Origin: CALGKJ01 sp049322695
GTDB taxonomy: Bacteria; Bacillota; Clostridia; Lutisporales; Lutisporaceae
Reading direction: 5' to 3'
Length of the DNA: 64,000 nucleotides
Assembly (NCBI GenBank): GCA_049322695.1
Contig: JBMORW010000027.1
Coordinates: 186,001 to 250,000, forward strand
This document shows, piece by piece, positions 52,047 through 61,038 of this stretch. Below the pieces are notes generated by a model. The model made no database searches. It saw only the letters and a program-made list of their open reading frames with translations, and was not told the DNA's origin. The position numbers were made by a program, and so were the translations under genes. Positions within the stretch are counted from its first letter, which is position 1; each line of letters begins with the position of its first letter.

Positions 52047-52583
52047 TTAGCTATATAAATCTTTTTTCATTATTATAAAATCTTCCACATTATTGTTAAG
52101 CTTCATGTACTGGTCTATTGTTCTATGATAATTGAAGCCAAGCCTTTGCCAGAAGCTTTTTCCTATTTTGTTTCCTTCAATTAATCCTACATAAATACGT
52201 CTTACATCATAGGTTTTATTTAAAAGCTCAATAACTGTGTTTATGGTTTTTTTACCGATGCCCTTGTACTGATGCTTACTGTCTATCAGTATTGACGAAA
52301 TCCATGCCTCTTCACAGTTTTCATAATCTATTCTTCCCTTTATTACTCCAATCAGTTCTTCTTGATCTGCAGTCTTAATAAAAAGTCCTGTAAAAAATTC
52401 ATGACTGTTTACCAATACCTCCAAATATTTTTCATGAATTTCCTCTAAGGACATAATATGATCAATGCCTGTAGCATACATATTCTGCTCATTTTGATTG
52501 TATAGCTCAAGCACTCTTTCAAGATTTTCCTTGGATATATCTCTGAATAATAGATTGTCTGACTGTAAGCTTATTGTTAGCAT
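52047..52583 (-). CDS. GNAT-family N-acetyltransferase
   Basis: A 178-residue acetyltransferase. The acetyl-CoA motif is HQYKGIGKKTI (about residues 108-118), and FWQRLGF near the C-terminus is the usual B-motif. The substrate cannot be inferred. AAGGTGAT lies before the ATG at 52583; a longer frame begins seven codons upstream. It is monocistronic. Confidence 0.85.
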   Translation of the reverse strand: MLTISLQSDNLLFRDISKENLERVLELYNQNEQNMYATGIDHIMSLEEIHEKYLEVLVNSHEFFTGLFIKTADQEELIGVIKGRIDYENCEEAWISSILIDSKHQYKGIGKKTINTVIELLNKTYDVRRIYVGLIEGNKIGKSFWQRLGFNYHRTIDQYMKLNNNVEDFIIMKKDLYS

Positions 52584-52730
52584 ATATATCACCTTATCTG
52601 CCATATTTGATAATTACATAAAAATGAAAAATATACACAATCGTGTATTTTTAATGCTTTAGATATTATGTAATTCTACACATAGTCATAAAATCCTCTT
52701 TTGAAAATTTTACATAGTCTACAGTATAAA

Positions 52731-52744
52731 AGCGGCTGTAGCCG
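52731..52744 (-). terminator. Short perfect hairpin GCGGCT/AGCCGC
   Basis: A 6-bp perfect stem with two-base loop, followed on the minus strand by TTTTAT. It may be a second terminator for the alcohol dehydrogenase transcript or belong to a small RNA. Confidence 0.4.
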
Positions 52745-52795
52745 CATTAATCAACATATACCTTTTGTGTGAAGAAGATTCCGGCAAGTGTTAAC

Positions 52796-52823
52796 AAAAA
52801 AAATGCGCTGGTGCGCATTTTTT
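52796..52823 (-). terminator. Terminator of the alcohol dehydrogenase gene
   Basis: AAAAAATGCGC/GCGCATTTTTT with TGGT loop overlaps the stop codon of the gene at 52822; the stem is flanked by A and T runs. Confidence 0.85.
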
Positions 52824-53955
52824 ATCTGCCTGTATATATTCTTATAAGCAGCGAACGCATTTCTTCCCTGCTTATACTTACAGGATTGACTCTTGTAGAG
52901 CCCTTCATGGAATTCTCAATCAAAACATCAAGCTTCTCTTCAAACTCAGTTTTCCCTATGCCTATTTCTCTAAAACCATGGGGTATGTTCAGCTCTCTGT
53001 TAAGCTCAATTATTGCTCTGGTAAAATCAGCTTTTCCTATTCTATTTGCCAGATAATCCAATCTTTCAGCTACCCAGCTGTCTTTAGAATTGTACTCCAG
53101 TACAAAAGGTAATATCACGGCATTAAGCAGACCATGACCAATATCGTACATGCCTCCTACTGCATGAGCTATTCCATGTGCCATACCCAAACCTACATTT
53201 GCAAAAGCACAGCCCGCCATACATTGATAATTATGAACTTTTTGTCTGTGAACATTTTCACCTGTGATGTAGGATGGAGCTAGGTGTTTGAATAATCCCT
53301 CAACTGCACCTGCCGCAAGACACTCAGCAAAGTCATCACAGTTTTTATTAATAAAACATTCTACAGCATGCGTCATAGCATCCATGCCTGTTTCAGCCAC
53401 AACATTACGCGGCATCGATATGGTTAGATCGCTGTCCAATATTGCTATATCCGGGATGAATGCCTTGGATTTAAGACCGATCTTCAGATTGTCTTTCTCA
53501 TAAGTAATAACGGCAGATCGAGTTACCTCAGTACCTGTTCCTGAAGTACTGGGAACAGCTACCAGCATTGTATGCCTCTTCATTTCAGTAATATCTTCAG
53601 CTGCAATAGTCATTATATCCAATTCAGGATTATCGTAAAGCAGTACCATGACTTTCGCAGCATCTATAGGTGATCCTCCGCCAACTCCGATAACACAATC
53701 AGGCATAAAGCTCTGCATTACTGAAAGACCTTCCATAACCACCGAAGTATCGGGATTTTTCTTTATACCCGAAAACAGTTTATATTCTATGCCCTTACTT
53801 TCAAAAATCCTTTCGATTTTGGCTATAACCCCGCTTTTTGATGCTGAGCTTTGTCCTGTCACTATCATGACTCTTTTGACATCCAGCCTTTCTATGTAAT
53901 CCATAGAACGAGTGCCTAATACAATGGCTTCTCCGTGCAGCTTCAATTCTTTCAT
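52822..53955 (-). CDS. Iron-containing alcohol dehydrogenase
   Basis: A 377-residue group III dehydrogenase. The NAD-binding GGGSPIDAAKVM is near residue 95. Metal-ligand His/Asp residues lie in TGMDAMTHAVECF, GMAHGIAHAVGGMYDIGHG and the following region. Fermentative butanol or 1,3-propanediol-type activity is typical; the exact substrate is unknown. AGGAGG precedes the ATG at 53955; a six-codon longer start lacks a site. Confidence 0.9.
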   Translation of the reverse strand: MKELKLHGEAIVLGTRSMDYIERLDVKRVMIVTGQSSASKSGVIAKIERIFESKGIEYKLFSGIKKNPDTSVVMEGLSVMQSFMPDCVIGVGGGSPIDAAKVMVLLYDNPELDIMTIAAEDITEMKRHTMLVAVPSTSGTGTEVTRSAVITYEKDNLKIGLKSKAFIPDIAILDSDLTISMPRNVVAETGMDAMTHAVECFINKNCDDFAECLAAGAVEGLFKHLAPSYITGENVHRQKVHNYQCMAGCAFANVGLGMAHGIAHAVGGMYDIGHGLLNAVILPFVLEYNSKDSWVAERLDYLANRIGKADFTRAIIELNRELNIPHGFREIGIGKTEFEEKLDVLIENSMKGSTRVNPVSISREEMRSLLIRIYTGR

Positions 53956-54141
53956 CTTGAACCTCCTGTACAATTAATTATCAGCTATTTTACATATTAT
54001 AATTATTTTACTATAAAAACTCGATAAAAATAATAATCAAGATGCTTTTTAAACATATAAATGGAACACATTCAGATATAATTCATATATTATTAGTGGA
54101 CAAGAGGTCATATACAAAAAGCCCATTCAACATACTCTAGA

Positions 54142-54172
54142 GCTGTACGGCCATGCCGTACAGCATTTTTTT
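54142..54172 (+). terminator. Orphan plus-strand terminator upstream of methyltransferase gene
   Basis: GCTGTACGGC/GCCGTACAGC (54142-54151 with 54155-54164) has a 3-nt loop and is followed by eight T. No plus-strand gene lies upstream, so it may end a small RNA or be a leader attenuator. Confidence 0.8.
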
Positions 54173-54233
54173 CGAATATTCCGGCTCATTTAATAATAGA
54201 TTTCTGGTATAGTATTAATTCGAGGGTGATTCT

Positions 54234-56225
54234 ATGCATCTATCCCAAGATAATAGTATCGGTGGAAATCTGCGTGAAATCATGACAGAAATAAGAGACT
54301 TCCTTCACGGTAATGCAAAAGACACTACCGAGGTACAAGACCAGGTTGACTTTGTTATAGGCATCATTCTATGCAGGCAGTATGACAAAAAATATTTGGA
54401 GCCTATAGGCCGACGGCTTTTTTATTATGAAAAGAAAGAAAACTTCCATGTGCTTGAAGAGCGTATCGGAAAATTGCTCGGATGTGTGACATCGGTTTAT
54501 CCTGGCATACTGAATGGAACCTCAGCCTTATATTCCAACAGCAGATTGCTGCCATATATGGTAGAAAAGCTCCAAAATATTGATATCAGTTTCTCTGAAT
54601 CTCAAGCACTTTCCCATGTATATGAATTCCTGGTGCCTAATTCTATAAAAAGCTCCTTAGGCCAGTTTTTTACCCCGGATAATGTATTGGAGGCTGCCGT
54701 AAAGCTGCTTAAGCCTCGCTATGGTGATAAAATCATAGATCCTGCCTGCGGCACAGGTGGCTTCCTGTTAGAATGTCTAAAGTATGCTTCACAGACAGGC
54801 CGCTCTGATAGCTCGGATGTGAGCCAGTATCTGTACGGAATAGACAAGGATAATAGTATATGCCGCATAGCAAGAGCCGGATTGCTGCTGAAAGATGCAG
54901 TTAATGCAAGAATTTTCTGCGAGGATTCTCTGGATAGTCCTGAAAACTGGTCTGCAGAGACTGTCAAAAATATAGGATTTGAAAGCTTTGATATAGTATT
55001 TGCAAATCCTCCCTTTGGAGTCAAAATACCTGTCATACAAAAGAACATATTGGAACAGTATGAGTTTGGACATGAGTGGATAAAGCATGGCAATACCTGG
55101 AGCAGAAATGGAATTAAAAAAAGCGAATGTCCCCAGGTTCTTTTCATAGAAAGATGCTTGCAGCTAATGAAGAATAACGGCAAGCTGGCAATAATCCTTC
55201 CCGACGGCATTCTAAGCAATCCTACAGATGCTTATATCAGACAAGAGCTCTTAAGAAAAGCAGAGCTGCATGCAATAATAGACCTTCCTTTGGATACCTT
55301 CCTTCCGCATACAGCAATGAAAACTCACCTGCTGCTGCTGAAAAAAACAAAGCCTGCAGAAAACTACAGTATTTTCATGGGCTTTCCAAAATACTGCGGT
55401 CATGATAAAAGGGGAAGGAAAACTACTGTAGATGAAATAATCCTTTCTGCCAATAGGTTTGACAAGCATGAGCTGGATTTCGCACAGTCACCTTTGGCAT
55501 TTATTGTAAGTAGAAAAGCTATAAAGGAAGATATACTTCTCCCGAAATATTATGAGCCTGAGCTTCCAGTTGAATTAAGCGCACTGCGGCTAAATGGCAG
55601 ATATGAAGCTGTTTCATTTAATGATCTGTTAAAGCGCAAGCTAATAGTTATTAGCAAGGGACATGAGATAGGAAGCCGGCATTATGGCAGCGGAGACATT
55701 CCATTCATACGAACTTCGGAAATATGCAACTGGGAAATATGTGCCGACCCTGTCCATTGTATATCCGAAGAAATATACAAACGTTATTCTGACAAGCAAA
55801 ACATAAAGCAGGAGGATATTCTTTTTATAAATGACGGGACCTATTTAATAGGCAGAGCTGCTATGATCACGGATTTGGATACAAGGATAGTATTCCAAAG
55901 CCATTTCAGGAAGCTTACAGTTGCCAAGAACTCCCATATATCTCCTTATCTACTGCTGGGTCTGCTTGGATATAGCTTGGTTCAGAAGCAGATAGCAGCA
56001 AAAACCTTTCGCCAGGGTACAATATCCACCCTTGGAAATCGTCTGTTGGAGGTAATACTTCCAGTGCCTGCAGACAGTGCAGAAAGAGAATATATACATC
56101 AGATGATATATGAAATAATAAAGCAAAAAAGAGATGCCAAATATAAAGCACAGAGCTTTGGATTCAATGGCCGCGGAGAAAAACTGATGGGCTGCCCCGG
56201 AAGAGGCTCAATAGGGAATTACTGA
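54234..56225 (+). CDS. Orphan N6-adenine DNA methyltransferase with C-terminal specificity domain
   Basis: A 663-residue type I HsdM-like methyltransferase fused to a single target-recognition domain. The N-terminal helical HsdM part is about 1-140. The AdoMet motif D169-PACGTGGF and catalytic N258-PPF are intact, and QFFTP (144-148) is the family hinge. A C-terminal S-like half (about 455-640) includes PFIRTSEI and GTISTLGNRLLEVILPVP. No HsdR or other nuclease gene is in the window. The ATG has GAGGGTGAT upstream and an extended -10 (TGGTATAGT) lies at 54206-54213. Confidence 0.85.
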   Translation: MHLSQDNSIGGNLREIMTEIRDFLHGNAKDTTEVQDQVDFVIGIILCRQYDKKYLEPIGRRLFYYEKKENFHVLEERIGKLLGCVTSVYPGILNGTSALYSNSRLLPYMVEKLQNIDISFSESQALSHVYEFLVPNSIKSSLGQFFTPDNVLEAAVKLLKPRYGDKIIDPACGTGGFLLECLKYASQTGRSDSSDVSQYLYGIDKDNSICRIARAGLLLKDAVNARIFCEDSLDSPENWSAETVKNIGFESFDIVFANPPFGVKIPVIQKNILEQYEFGHEWIKHGNTWSRNGIKKSECPQVLFIERCLQLMKNNGKLAIILPDGILSNPTDAYIRQELLRKAELHAIIDLPLDTFLPHTAMKTHLLLLKKTKPAENYSIFMGFPKYCGHDKRGRKTTVDEIILSANRFDKHELDFAQSPLAFIVSRKAIKEDILLPKYYEPELPVELSALRLNGRYEAVSFNDLLKRKLIVISKGHEIGSRHYGSGDIPFIRTSEICNWEICADPVHCISEEIYKRYSDKQNIKQEDILFINDGTYLIGRAAMITDLDTRIVFQSHFRKLTVAKNSHISPYLLLGLLGYSLVQKQIAAKTFRQGTISTLGNRLLEVILPVPADSAEREYIHQMIYEIIKQKRDAKYKAQSFGFNGRGEKLMGCPGRGSIGNY

Positions 56226-56230
56226 ATGTA

Positions 56231-56253
56231 AAATGCGCCATTCAGGCGCATTT
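56231..56253. terminator. Bidirectional terminator
   Basis: AAATGCGCC/GGCGCATTT (56231-56239 with 56245-56253) lies between the convergent methyltransferase and hemerythrin genes. Confidence 0.75.
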
Positions 56254-56265
56254 CATACAGATAAA

Positions 56266-56652
56266 CTATTTAATTAGCTTGTCCTTTTTGATTACATGGT
56301 CGAGCACCCAAGTGAATATGAAAGTCAACAGTCCTTCCAGATATTTTTCAGGATCTTTATCTACCAGATCCAAATCCACTTCATCAATTTTCTTTATAAA
56401 GGCGTCATGCTCTTTTTTTTGCTCATAGTATCCTGAATACTTTACCTCCAGCATATAGTCTTCTTCTGACCTGAAGTGGAATTTAGTATACTCACGCAAA
56501 TCATCAATAATCTGAACCACTTTATCATACTTGTCTACGCTTATGTCATCCCTGAGAAGCTTATAGGCACTGTTTCCGATTTCAAATATATGCTTATGCT
56601 GGGCATCTATCAAATCCACCCCTATTGAGTATTCATCCTTCCAAACCAGCAT
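56266..56652 (-). CDS. Bacteriohemerythrin with one altered ligand position
   Basis: A 128-residue four-helix diiron oxygen-binding protein. Ligands fit H19 (AQHKH), H59 and E63 (FHFRSEED), H82 (KEHDAF), H119 and D124 (DHVIKKD). The canonical HxxxH pair has Gln at the first position (EQKKEH, Q78), so one His ligand is replaced. This may alter oxygen binding or shift function toward redox or sensing. GGAGGTG precedes the ATG. It may protect anaerobic enzymes from oxygen. Confidence 0.88.
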   Translation of the reverse strand: MLVWKDEYSIGVDLIDAQHKHIFEIGNSAYKLLRDDISVDKYDKVVQIIDDLREYTKFHFRSEEDYMLEVKYSGYYEQKKEHDAFIKKIDEVDLDLVDKDPEKYLEGLLTFIFTWVLDHVIKKDKLIK

Positions 56653-56852
56653 GTCTTACACCTCCATATTTTTCTATTTATCTTGTTTTCACTATAGCAT
56701 AAAATGCTGTAATTTTCCACCTGTTTCGACAGATATCAACATTGCTCCACCGCCACTCCAGCTGCACAAGCATGAGTTTCACATTACTGTTATAATCAAC
56801 TGATTTTGGCAATACTCTATATAGATATAAATTCTACTGTTCGGAGGTACTT

Positions 56853-57200
56853 TTGTTGTTGGCATTCATAAAGGATTACAGCCTGCAGAAAATAAGAATA
56901 AAGCTTGTTATATTATATGCACTGAATGTATCAGATTTATTATTGACCCTTCTGCTTATAAGCACAGGCTGTTTCATTGAAGCCAATTATTTGGTAGCTT
57001 CGCTTATGCGAAATCCCGCCATATGCCTGCTCGCCAAAATAGCTTTACCTGCTGTTCTGCTGCTTCATATATTTTTGCGCATAAAAAAAGCTACAGTGGC
57101 ACAACTTCTTTCATCCAACAAGATAGTTCTTGCCGCTGCAGCATTATATGTATTAATAAATCTATCGCACCTATTTTGGCTTGCTGCTTTAATAATGTAG
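56853..57200 (+). CDS. DUF5658-like small membrane protein
   Basis: A 115-residue protein with about three hydrophobic segments. LNVSDLLLTLLLISTGCFIEANYLVASLM resembles the DUF5658 signature (LN..D...T......G...EANP). Function is unknown. Start is TTG near 56853-56859, with GGAGG 5-11 nt upstream depending on which of three TTG codons is used. It is flanked by empty sequence. Confidence 0.6.
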   Translation: MLLAFIKDYSLQKIRIKLVILYALNVSDLLLTLLLISTGCFIEANYLVASLMRNPAICLLAKIALPAVLLLHIFLRIKKATVAQLLSSNKIVLAAAALYVLINLSHLFWLAALIM

Positions 57201-57480
57201 TTTTTCCTTTGCTATTTTGAATAACCATTATTATCTGTATCCAAGCTGTTCATAAACCCGATATCCTCTTTTTACTTCTTGTTAGTATCCCTTTCTAATG
57301 CATTATAAGTAGATTCCTTCCAGTGTATTTCATAATTTGCATATAATTACAGCAATCCTGATTTGATTTAGAATCTCTTATAGCAAAAGAGCAATATAAA
57401 TCAAAAGTAATGTCATGATAAGTCATATAATCATGCTATAGGGTAATGTTATTTTTTATATCTGAAAGGAGAATGCAAAT

Positions 57481-58593
57481 ATGGAAAAAAGCATGAAAGA
57501 AGCAGTATACAGACATATTGTAGTTGAAGGAGCATCTTACGAGATAGGGAAAGAACTTGGGGAGTATATAAAACAGTATCATCCTGAGCTTATAGACTTA
57601 TTTATAAAGGGCAACGAATATATAAAACCTGCATCAGAAATGCAGGTAGAAAAAACTATAAAACTATTCGAGAAATACTGCCCTAATATAAATAAGGAGG
57701 TAAACGGATTCGCAGACAGTATAGGAGTAAACCATAAAAGTATAATATATTATTCCTTTTCCAATGTATGCAGCAGCAATTGCGGACATTTCGCAGTACT
57801 TCCATCTAAAACAACTGACAGGCATCTTTATGTGGGAAGGAACTACGAATGGAATACAAATGATGAGCTGAGCCTTATTACAACCAGAGCAAAGGGACTG
57901 AATGCGCACCTCGGCTTTTCATTACTGCTGTTTGGAAGATATGAGGGCATAAATGAGTATGGTTTGTGTATAACAATGTCAAATGGTGCACCAATGATAA
58001 ACTCGGAAGAAGAAGGATTAAGGTTCTGGGCAGTCATACGTATACTTCTGGATATATGCAAGACTGTCGATGAGGCAGTGGAACTTATAAATGAGCTGCC
58101 CATTTCCTCCCATTGCAACCTAATCATAGCAGACAGGAACAACAATGCTGTACTTGCAGAAATCAGCAATTCAACTAAAGCATATAAAAGGATCTCGCCT
58201 GACACCCGCGATTCTTATGTATGCTCTACAAATCACTATACATTAGATGAGTTGCAGAATCATGTAAGAAATAGAATGAGACAATCTATAGACAGGTATA
58301 ATGCGATAAAAGAGTGCATTGATAAAAAAGAGGCTGTCAGTAAGGAAGACTTAAGGACAATTTTGTCCGCACATATGCCCGATGGATTAACTTGCCACTA
58401 TTATGAATACGGTCTGGGTACTTTATGGTCAATATTGTTTGATGTAACGAAAGTTCAGGCGGACGTATGCTTTGGCTCTCCTGTATGCAATAAGTGGTAT
58501 ACCTTTGACCTGATGAAAAAACCTGGTATTACTGAATACATAGCCGAACTGCCCTTTGAGACTGCAGATCCGGAAATATGGAAGCACATCTGA
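57481..58593 (+). CDS. C45-like Ntn hydrolase / acyltransferase
   Basis: A 370-residue protein resembling the acyl-CoA:6-aminopenicillanate acyltransferase (peptidase C45) and choloylglycine-hydrolase superfamily. The likely nucleophile is C101 in SSNCGHFAV, with the supporting GRNYEWN about 20 residues later. The N-terminal 95 residues would be the propeptide or alpha part. The substrate is unknown; amide-bond hydrolysis is the family activity. AAAGGAG precedes the ATG. It lies upstream of an AraC gene and an APH-fold gene. Confidence 0.82.
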   Translation: MEKSMKEAVYRHIVVEGASYEIGKELGEYIKQYHPELIDLFIKGNEYIKPASEMQVEKTIKLFEKYCPNINKEVNGFADSIGVNHKSIIYYSFSNVCSSNCGHFAVLPSKTTDRHLYVGRNYEWNTNDELSLITTRAKGLNAHLGFSLLLFGRYEGINEYGLCITMSNGAPMINSEEEGLRFWAVIRILLDICKTVDEAVELINELPISSHCNLIIADRNNNAVLAEISNSTKAYKRISPDTRDSYVCSTNHYTLDELQNHVRNRMRQSIDRYNAIKECIDKKEAVSKEDLRTILSAHMPDGLTCHYYEYGLGTLWSILFDVTKVQADVCFGSPVCNKWYTFDLMKKPGITEYIAELPFETADPEIWKHI

Positions 58594-58685
58594 TAAAGCA
58601 GTCCACACCGGAGTATTCTTACATATACATACAGGAAGTGCTATAATTTTTATAGTACTTCTTATATGTAAGGGTGTGAAATATA

Positions 58686-59545
58686 ATGAATTACTATTAT
58701 GACAGTATTTTAAAAGCTGCCGACTATATAGAAAAGAGTCTTACCTCCAGCATTGATTTATCAGATATCATCAAGAATACAGGTTTCTCTCAATTCCATT
58801 TTATGAGAGTGTTTAAGGCTGTTGTTGGCTATACTATCAGCGAATATGTTAGAAGAAGAAAAATGACTGAAGCTGCTAAGCTGCTGATGGATACGGGTAT
58901 GAAAATTATAGATATAGCCGTACTTTTCGGGTATAACTCACAGGAGGCCTTTTCAAGAGCCTTCAAAGAGGTGTTCAATGTACCTCCAAATCTGTTCAGA
59001 AAAGACGGAAAGGCATTAAGGAATCTTGAACAACTGGTCCTGACAAAGAATCTGCTGAAGTTTAAAGCAGAAATAGAAGTAATAGAACCACTCATAATCG
59101 AAAAGGACAGCTTCCTTTTAGTTGGAATGGAATACCGGGGTAATAACAGCAACTATGAAATACCAAAGCTTTGGAATAAATTCAGAAGCAGAATAAGCAA
59201 AATCAACTGCAGGGTAAATCATAATGTGACATACGGATTTGAAGATACTGATGAAAATACAAATCCGGGGGATCTCAGATATCTTGCAGGAATTGAAGTC
59301 AGTAATATAGATTGTATTCCTGATAATATGGTTATCCGCAAGGTGGAAAAATCAAGTTATGCTGTATTCCCTATCAAAGCAATAGTGGACAGTATACCCA
59401 AAAGCATTCGCCAGATATATACAGTATATATTCCAAATCAAACCTGAAGCTTAAAGGAAATTATGATTTTGAGTTTTATGATAGCGATTTTACAGCTAAT
59501 AGAGAGGATTCTTATATGTATCTCTATATTCCGATTGAGGATTGA
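58686..59545 (+). pseudogene. AraC-family regulator with GyrI-like domain, frameshifted near its end
   Basis: An AraC regulator with N-terminal double HTH (about 1-105, FSQFHFMRVFKAVVGYTISEYV and DIAVLFGYNSQEAFSRAFKEVF) and a C-terminal GyrI-like effector-binding domain. The first frame stops at TGA 59445-59447 after VYIPNQT. In the -1 frame the usual GyrI end resumes at once (NLKLKGNYDFEFYDSDF... to MYLYIPIED) and stops at TGA 59543-59545. The 860-nt span is one base short of whole codons. A single lost T in AATTCAAAC explains it. It may be a real mutation or a sequencing error. Confidence 0.8.
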
Positions 59546-59575
59546 TTTCATAATTATAATATAAGGAGGTAGTAT

Positions 59576-60532
59576 ATGAGTATTGATTTTAATACTTTGG
59601 CAGCTTTATACAGCACAAAAGCAGAGGATATAAAGAAAATTAACGGCGGTAATTATAACCAAGCTTATGAGTTTGAACATCTGGGTGAAAAATACATATT
59701 AAGAATCAGTCCTGAAGAGGGAGAAATTACACATTTGGAGCAAATAATGAAATATATGTATAAGCATAACCAGCTTGGATCTTCTGTGGTTGTTCCTGTG
59801 AAATCTGTAAATAACTCATTTGTTGAGACCATAAACGATGGAGAAAATGAACTGCTGGTAACAGTTCTGAAAAAAGAACCTGGAAATACCTATGAGGATT
59901 TTGACAATAACACTATTTCTGAAGGTATTTTCTACAAAATCGGAAGAAATCTTGCAGTGCTGCATAATAATTCAAGTCACCTAGAACACGAAATGAGTAA
60001 TCTGGTGAACTGGTATGAAAAGGATAGCTGCTTTAATATATTAGGTGAACTTGAAGAAGCTGAAGCTGGAGTTGCAGAGAAATACTATAAGTATAAAGCT
60101 TTATGCCTGGATATCCCCAAAAATAATGAAAACTATGGCATAATACATGGAGATCTGCATTTTAGCAACATTATAATTAACCATGAAGCTGAAACTGTTT
60201 GCTACTGTGATTTTGATGATAACTGTAAAGGCTTTTATATTATGGATGTTGCTATGATATTTTTCGACCTTAAGGTTGTACTCAGCTGTGACAATAAGCA
60301 AGAAGCAATGTGCAGATATATGCAGCTTATCCTGCAGGGCTACAATGACATCTCTGCACATGAAAAAGCAGCTGTTAAAAAGCTGGAAAACTTTCTCAAG
60401 CTGTTAGAGATAAGCCTGTATATTCAATACAGTAAATACTACGACGAAAATGATACTGAGGATACATGGTTAAACAGGTTCTGTAAGGATAGAAGAAAAA
60501 GAATTATTATGGATATTCCTTATTTAGACTGA
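59576..60532 (+). CDS. Aminoglycoside phosphotransferase-fold kinase
   Basis: A 318-residue APH-superfamily protein. The catalytic Brenner motif HGDLHFSN is near residue 190 and the metal-binding CDFDDN near 210. Substrate is unknown; the family includes antibiotic, choline, homoserine and fructosamine kinases. AAGGAGG precedes the ATG. It lies after the frameshifted AraC regulator. Confidence 0.83.
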   Translation: MSIDFNTLAALYSTKAEDIKKINGGNYNQAYEFEHLGEKYILRISPEEGEITHLEQIMKYMYKHNQLGSSVVVPVKSVNNSFVETINDGENELLVTVLKKEPGNTYEDFDNNTISEGIFYKIGRNLAVLHNNSSHLEHEMSNLVNWYEKDSCFNILGELEEAEAGVAEKYYKYKALCLDIPKNNENYGIIHGDLHFSNIIINHEAETVCYCDFDDNCKGFYIMDVAMIFFDLKVVLSCDNKQEAMCRYMQLILQGYNDISAHEKAAVKKLENFLKLLEISLYIQYSKYYDENDTEDTWLNRFCKDRRKRIIMDIPYLD

Positions 60533-60602
60533 TGAATCCACAATAAGACTAAGACAAAGGGACAGGCATGACTGATCTCTTGCACCAGTAAAAAAAATAA
60601 AA

Positions 60603-60632
60603 AATCCAAGAACATTTGAAATGTCTTGGATT
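60603..60632 (-). terminator. Terminator of tRNA-Leu
   Basis: AATCCAAG-A-ACATTT and AAATGT-CTTGGATT pair with one bulged A. The minus-strand sequence that follows is T-rich. Confidence 0.8.
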
Positions 60633-60644
60633 GCTAAATTTCAA

Positions 60645-60727
60645 TGGTGCGGTCGATGGGACTTGAACCCATACGGTCTCCCACACGCCCCTCAAACGTG
60701 CGCGTCTGCCGATTCCGCCACGACCGC
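60645..60727 (-). tRNA. tRNA-Leu (anticodon GAG)
   Basis: An 83-nt class II tRNA with encoded CCA (60645-60647). The acceptor GCGGTCG pairs with CGACCGC, the anticodon loop is TTGAGGG with GAG at 60693-60691 and a long variable arm (GGGAGACC) is present. The T loop is TTCAAGT. It reads CUC and CUU. Confidence 0.95.
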
Positions 60728-60737
60728 ATTTTGGAGT

Positions 60738-60774
60738 TTTGTGACGTACATTAGTTGAGGAGTTACGTCACAAA
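60738..60774 (-). promoter_or_regulatory. Hairpin in tRNA-Leu 5' leader
   Basis: Arms 60738-60748 and 60764-60774 (TTTGTGACGTA/TACGTCACAAA) form 11 perfect pairs with a 15-nt loop. With a transcription start near 60772 this would occupy the whole pre-tRNA leader. It could alternatively be an operator. Confidence 0.6.
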
Positions 60775-60778
60775 GTAT

Positions 60779-60807
60779 ATTATATATACAAAAGCTTTGA
60801 GTGTCAA
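60779..60807 (-). promoter_or_regulatory. Consensus sigma-A promoter of tRNA-Leu
   Basis: TTGACA (60807-60802), a 17-nt spacer and TATAAT (60784-60779) form an exact consensus promoter in front of tRNA-Leu. Confidence 0.85.
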
Positions 60808-61038
60808 TAGCTTTTTTAGGCAAAAAGCCAATGTTTATACATTGAGTATACTACGATGTTAATGAATCAGCCGTGAGTATGATAATAGTATTTCACTGGG
60901 GTTGTTCATAAAAACTTGCACTCTGCATAACTGTTTTTCTAACATGTGGCAGACTACATGGGTACGGGAAGCGATTGCACCATATTGAGCAATAAGTACA
61001 AAATTTTCTTGGATTTTTTACTGCATTGAATGATTCAA

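Larger units (their letters stand above)
60728..61038 (-). other. Intergenic region upstream of tRNA-Leu
   Basis: These 311 bp hold the tRNA promoter and leader hairpin at the left, then AT-rich sequence without a gene. A second symmetric element, GCTTTTT-AAAAAGC, is at 60810-60828. No open frame with a ribosome site was found. Confidence 0.6.

Noticed and set aside
54234..56225. A full type I restriction-modification system
   Set aside because: No HsdR helicase-nuclease and no separate HsdS were found in the window, so only an orphan methyltransferase is supported.
59445..59447. TGA in the AraC gene as a selenocysteine codon
   Set aside because: Reading through keeps the wrong frame; the family sequence resumes in the -1 frame and no SECIS-like hairpin follows.
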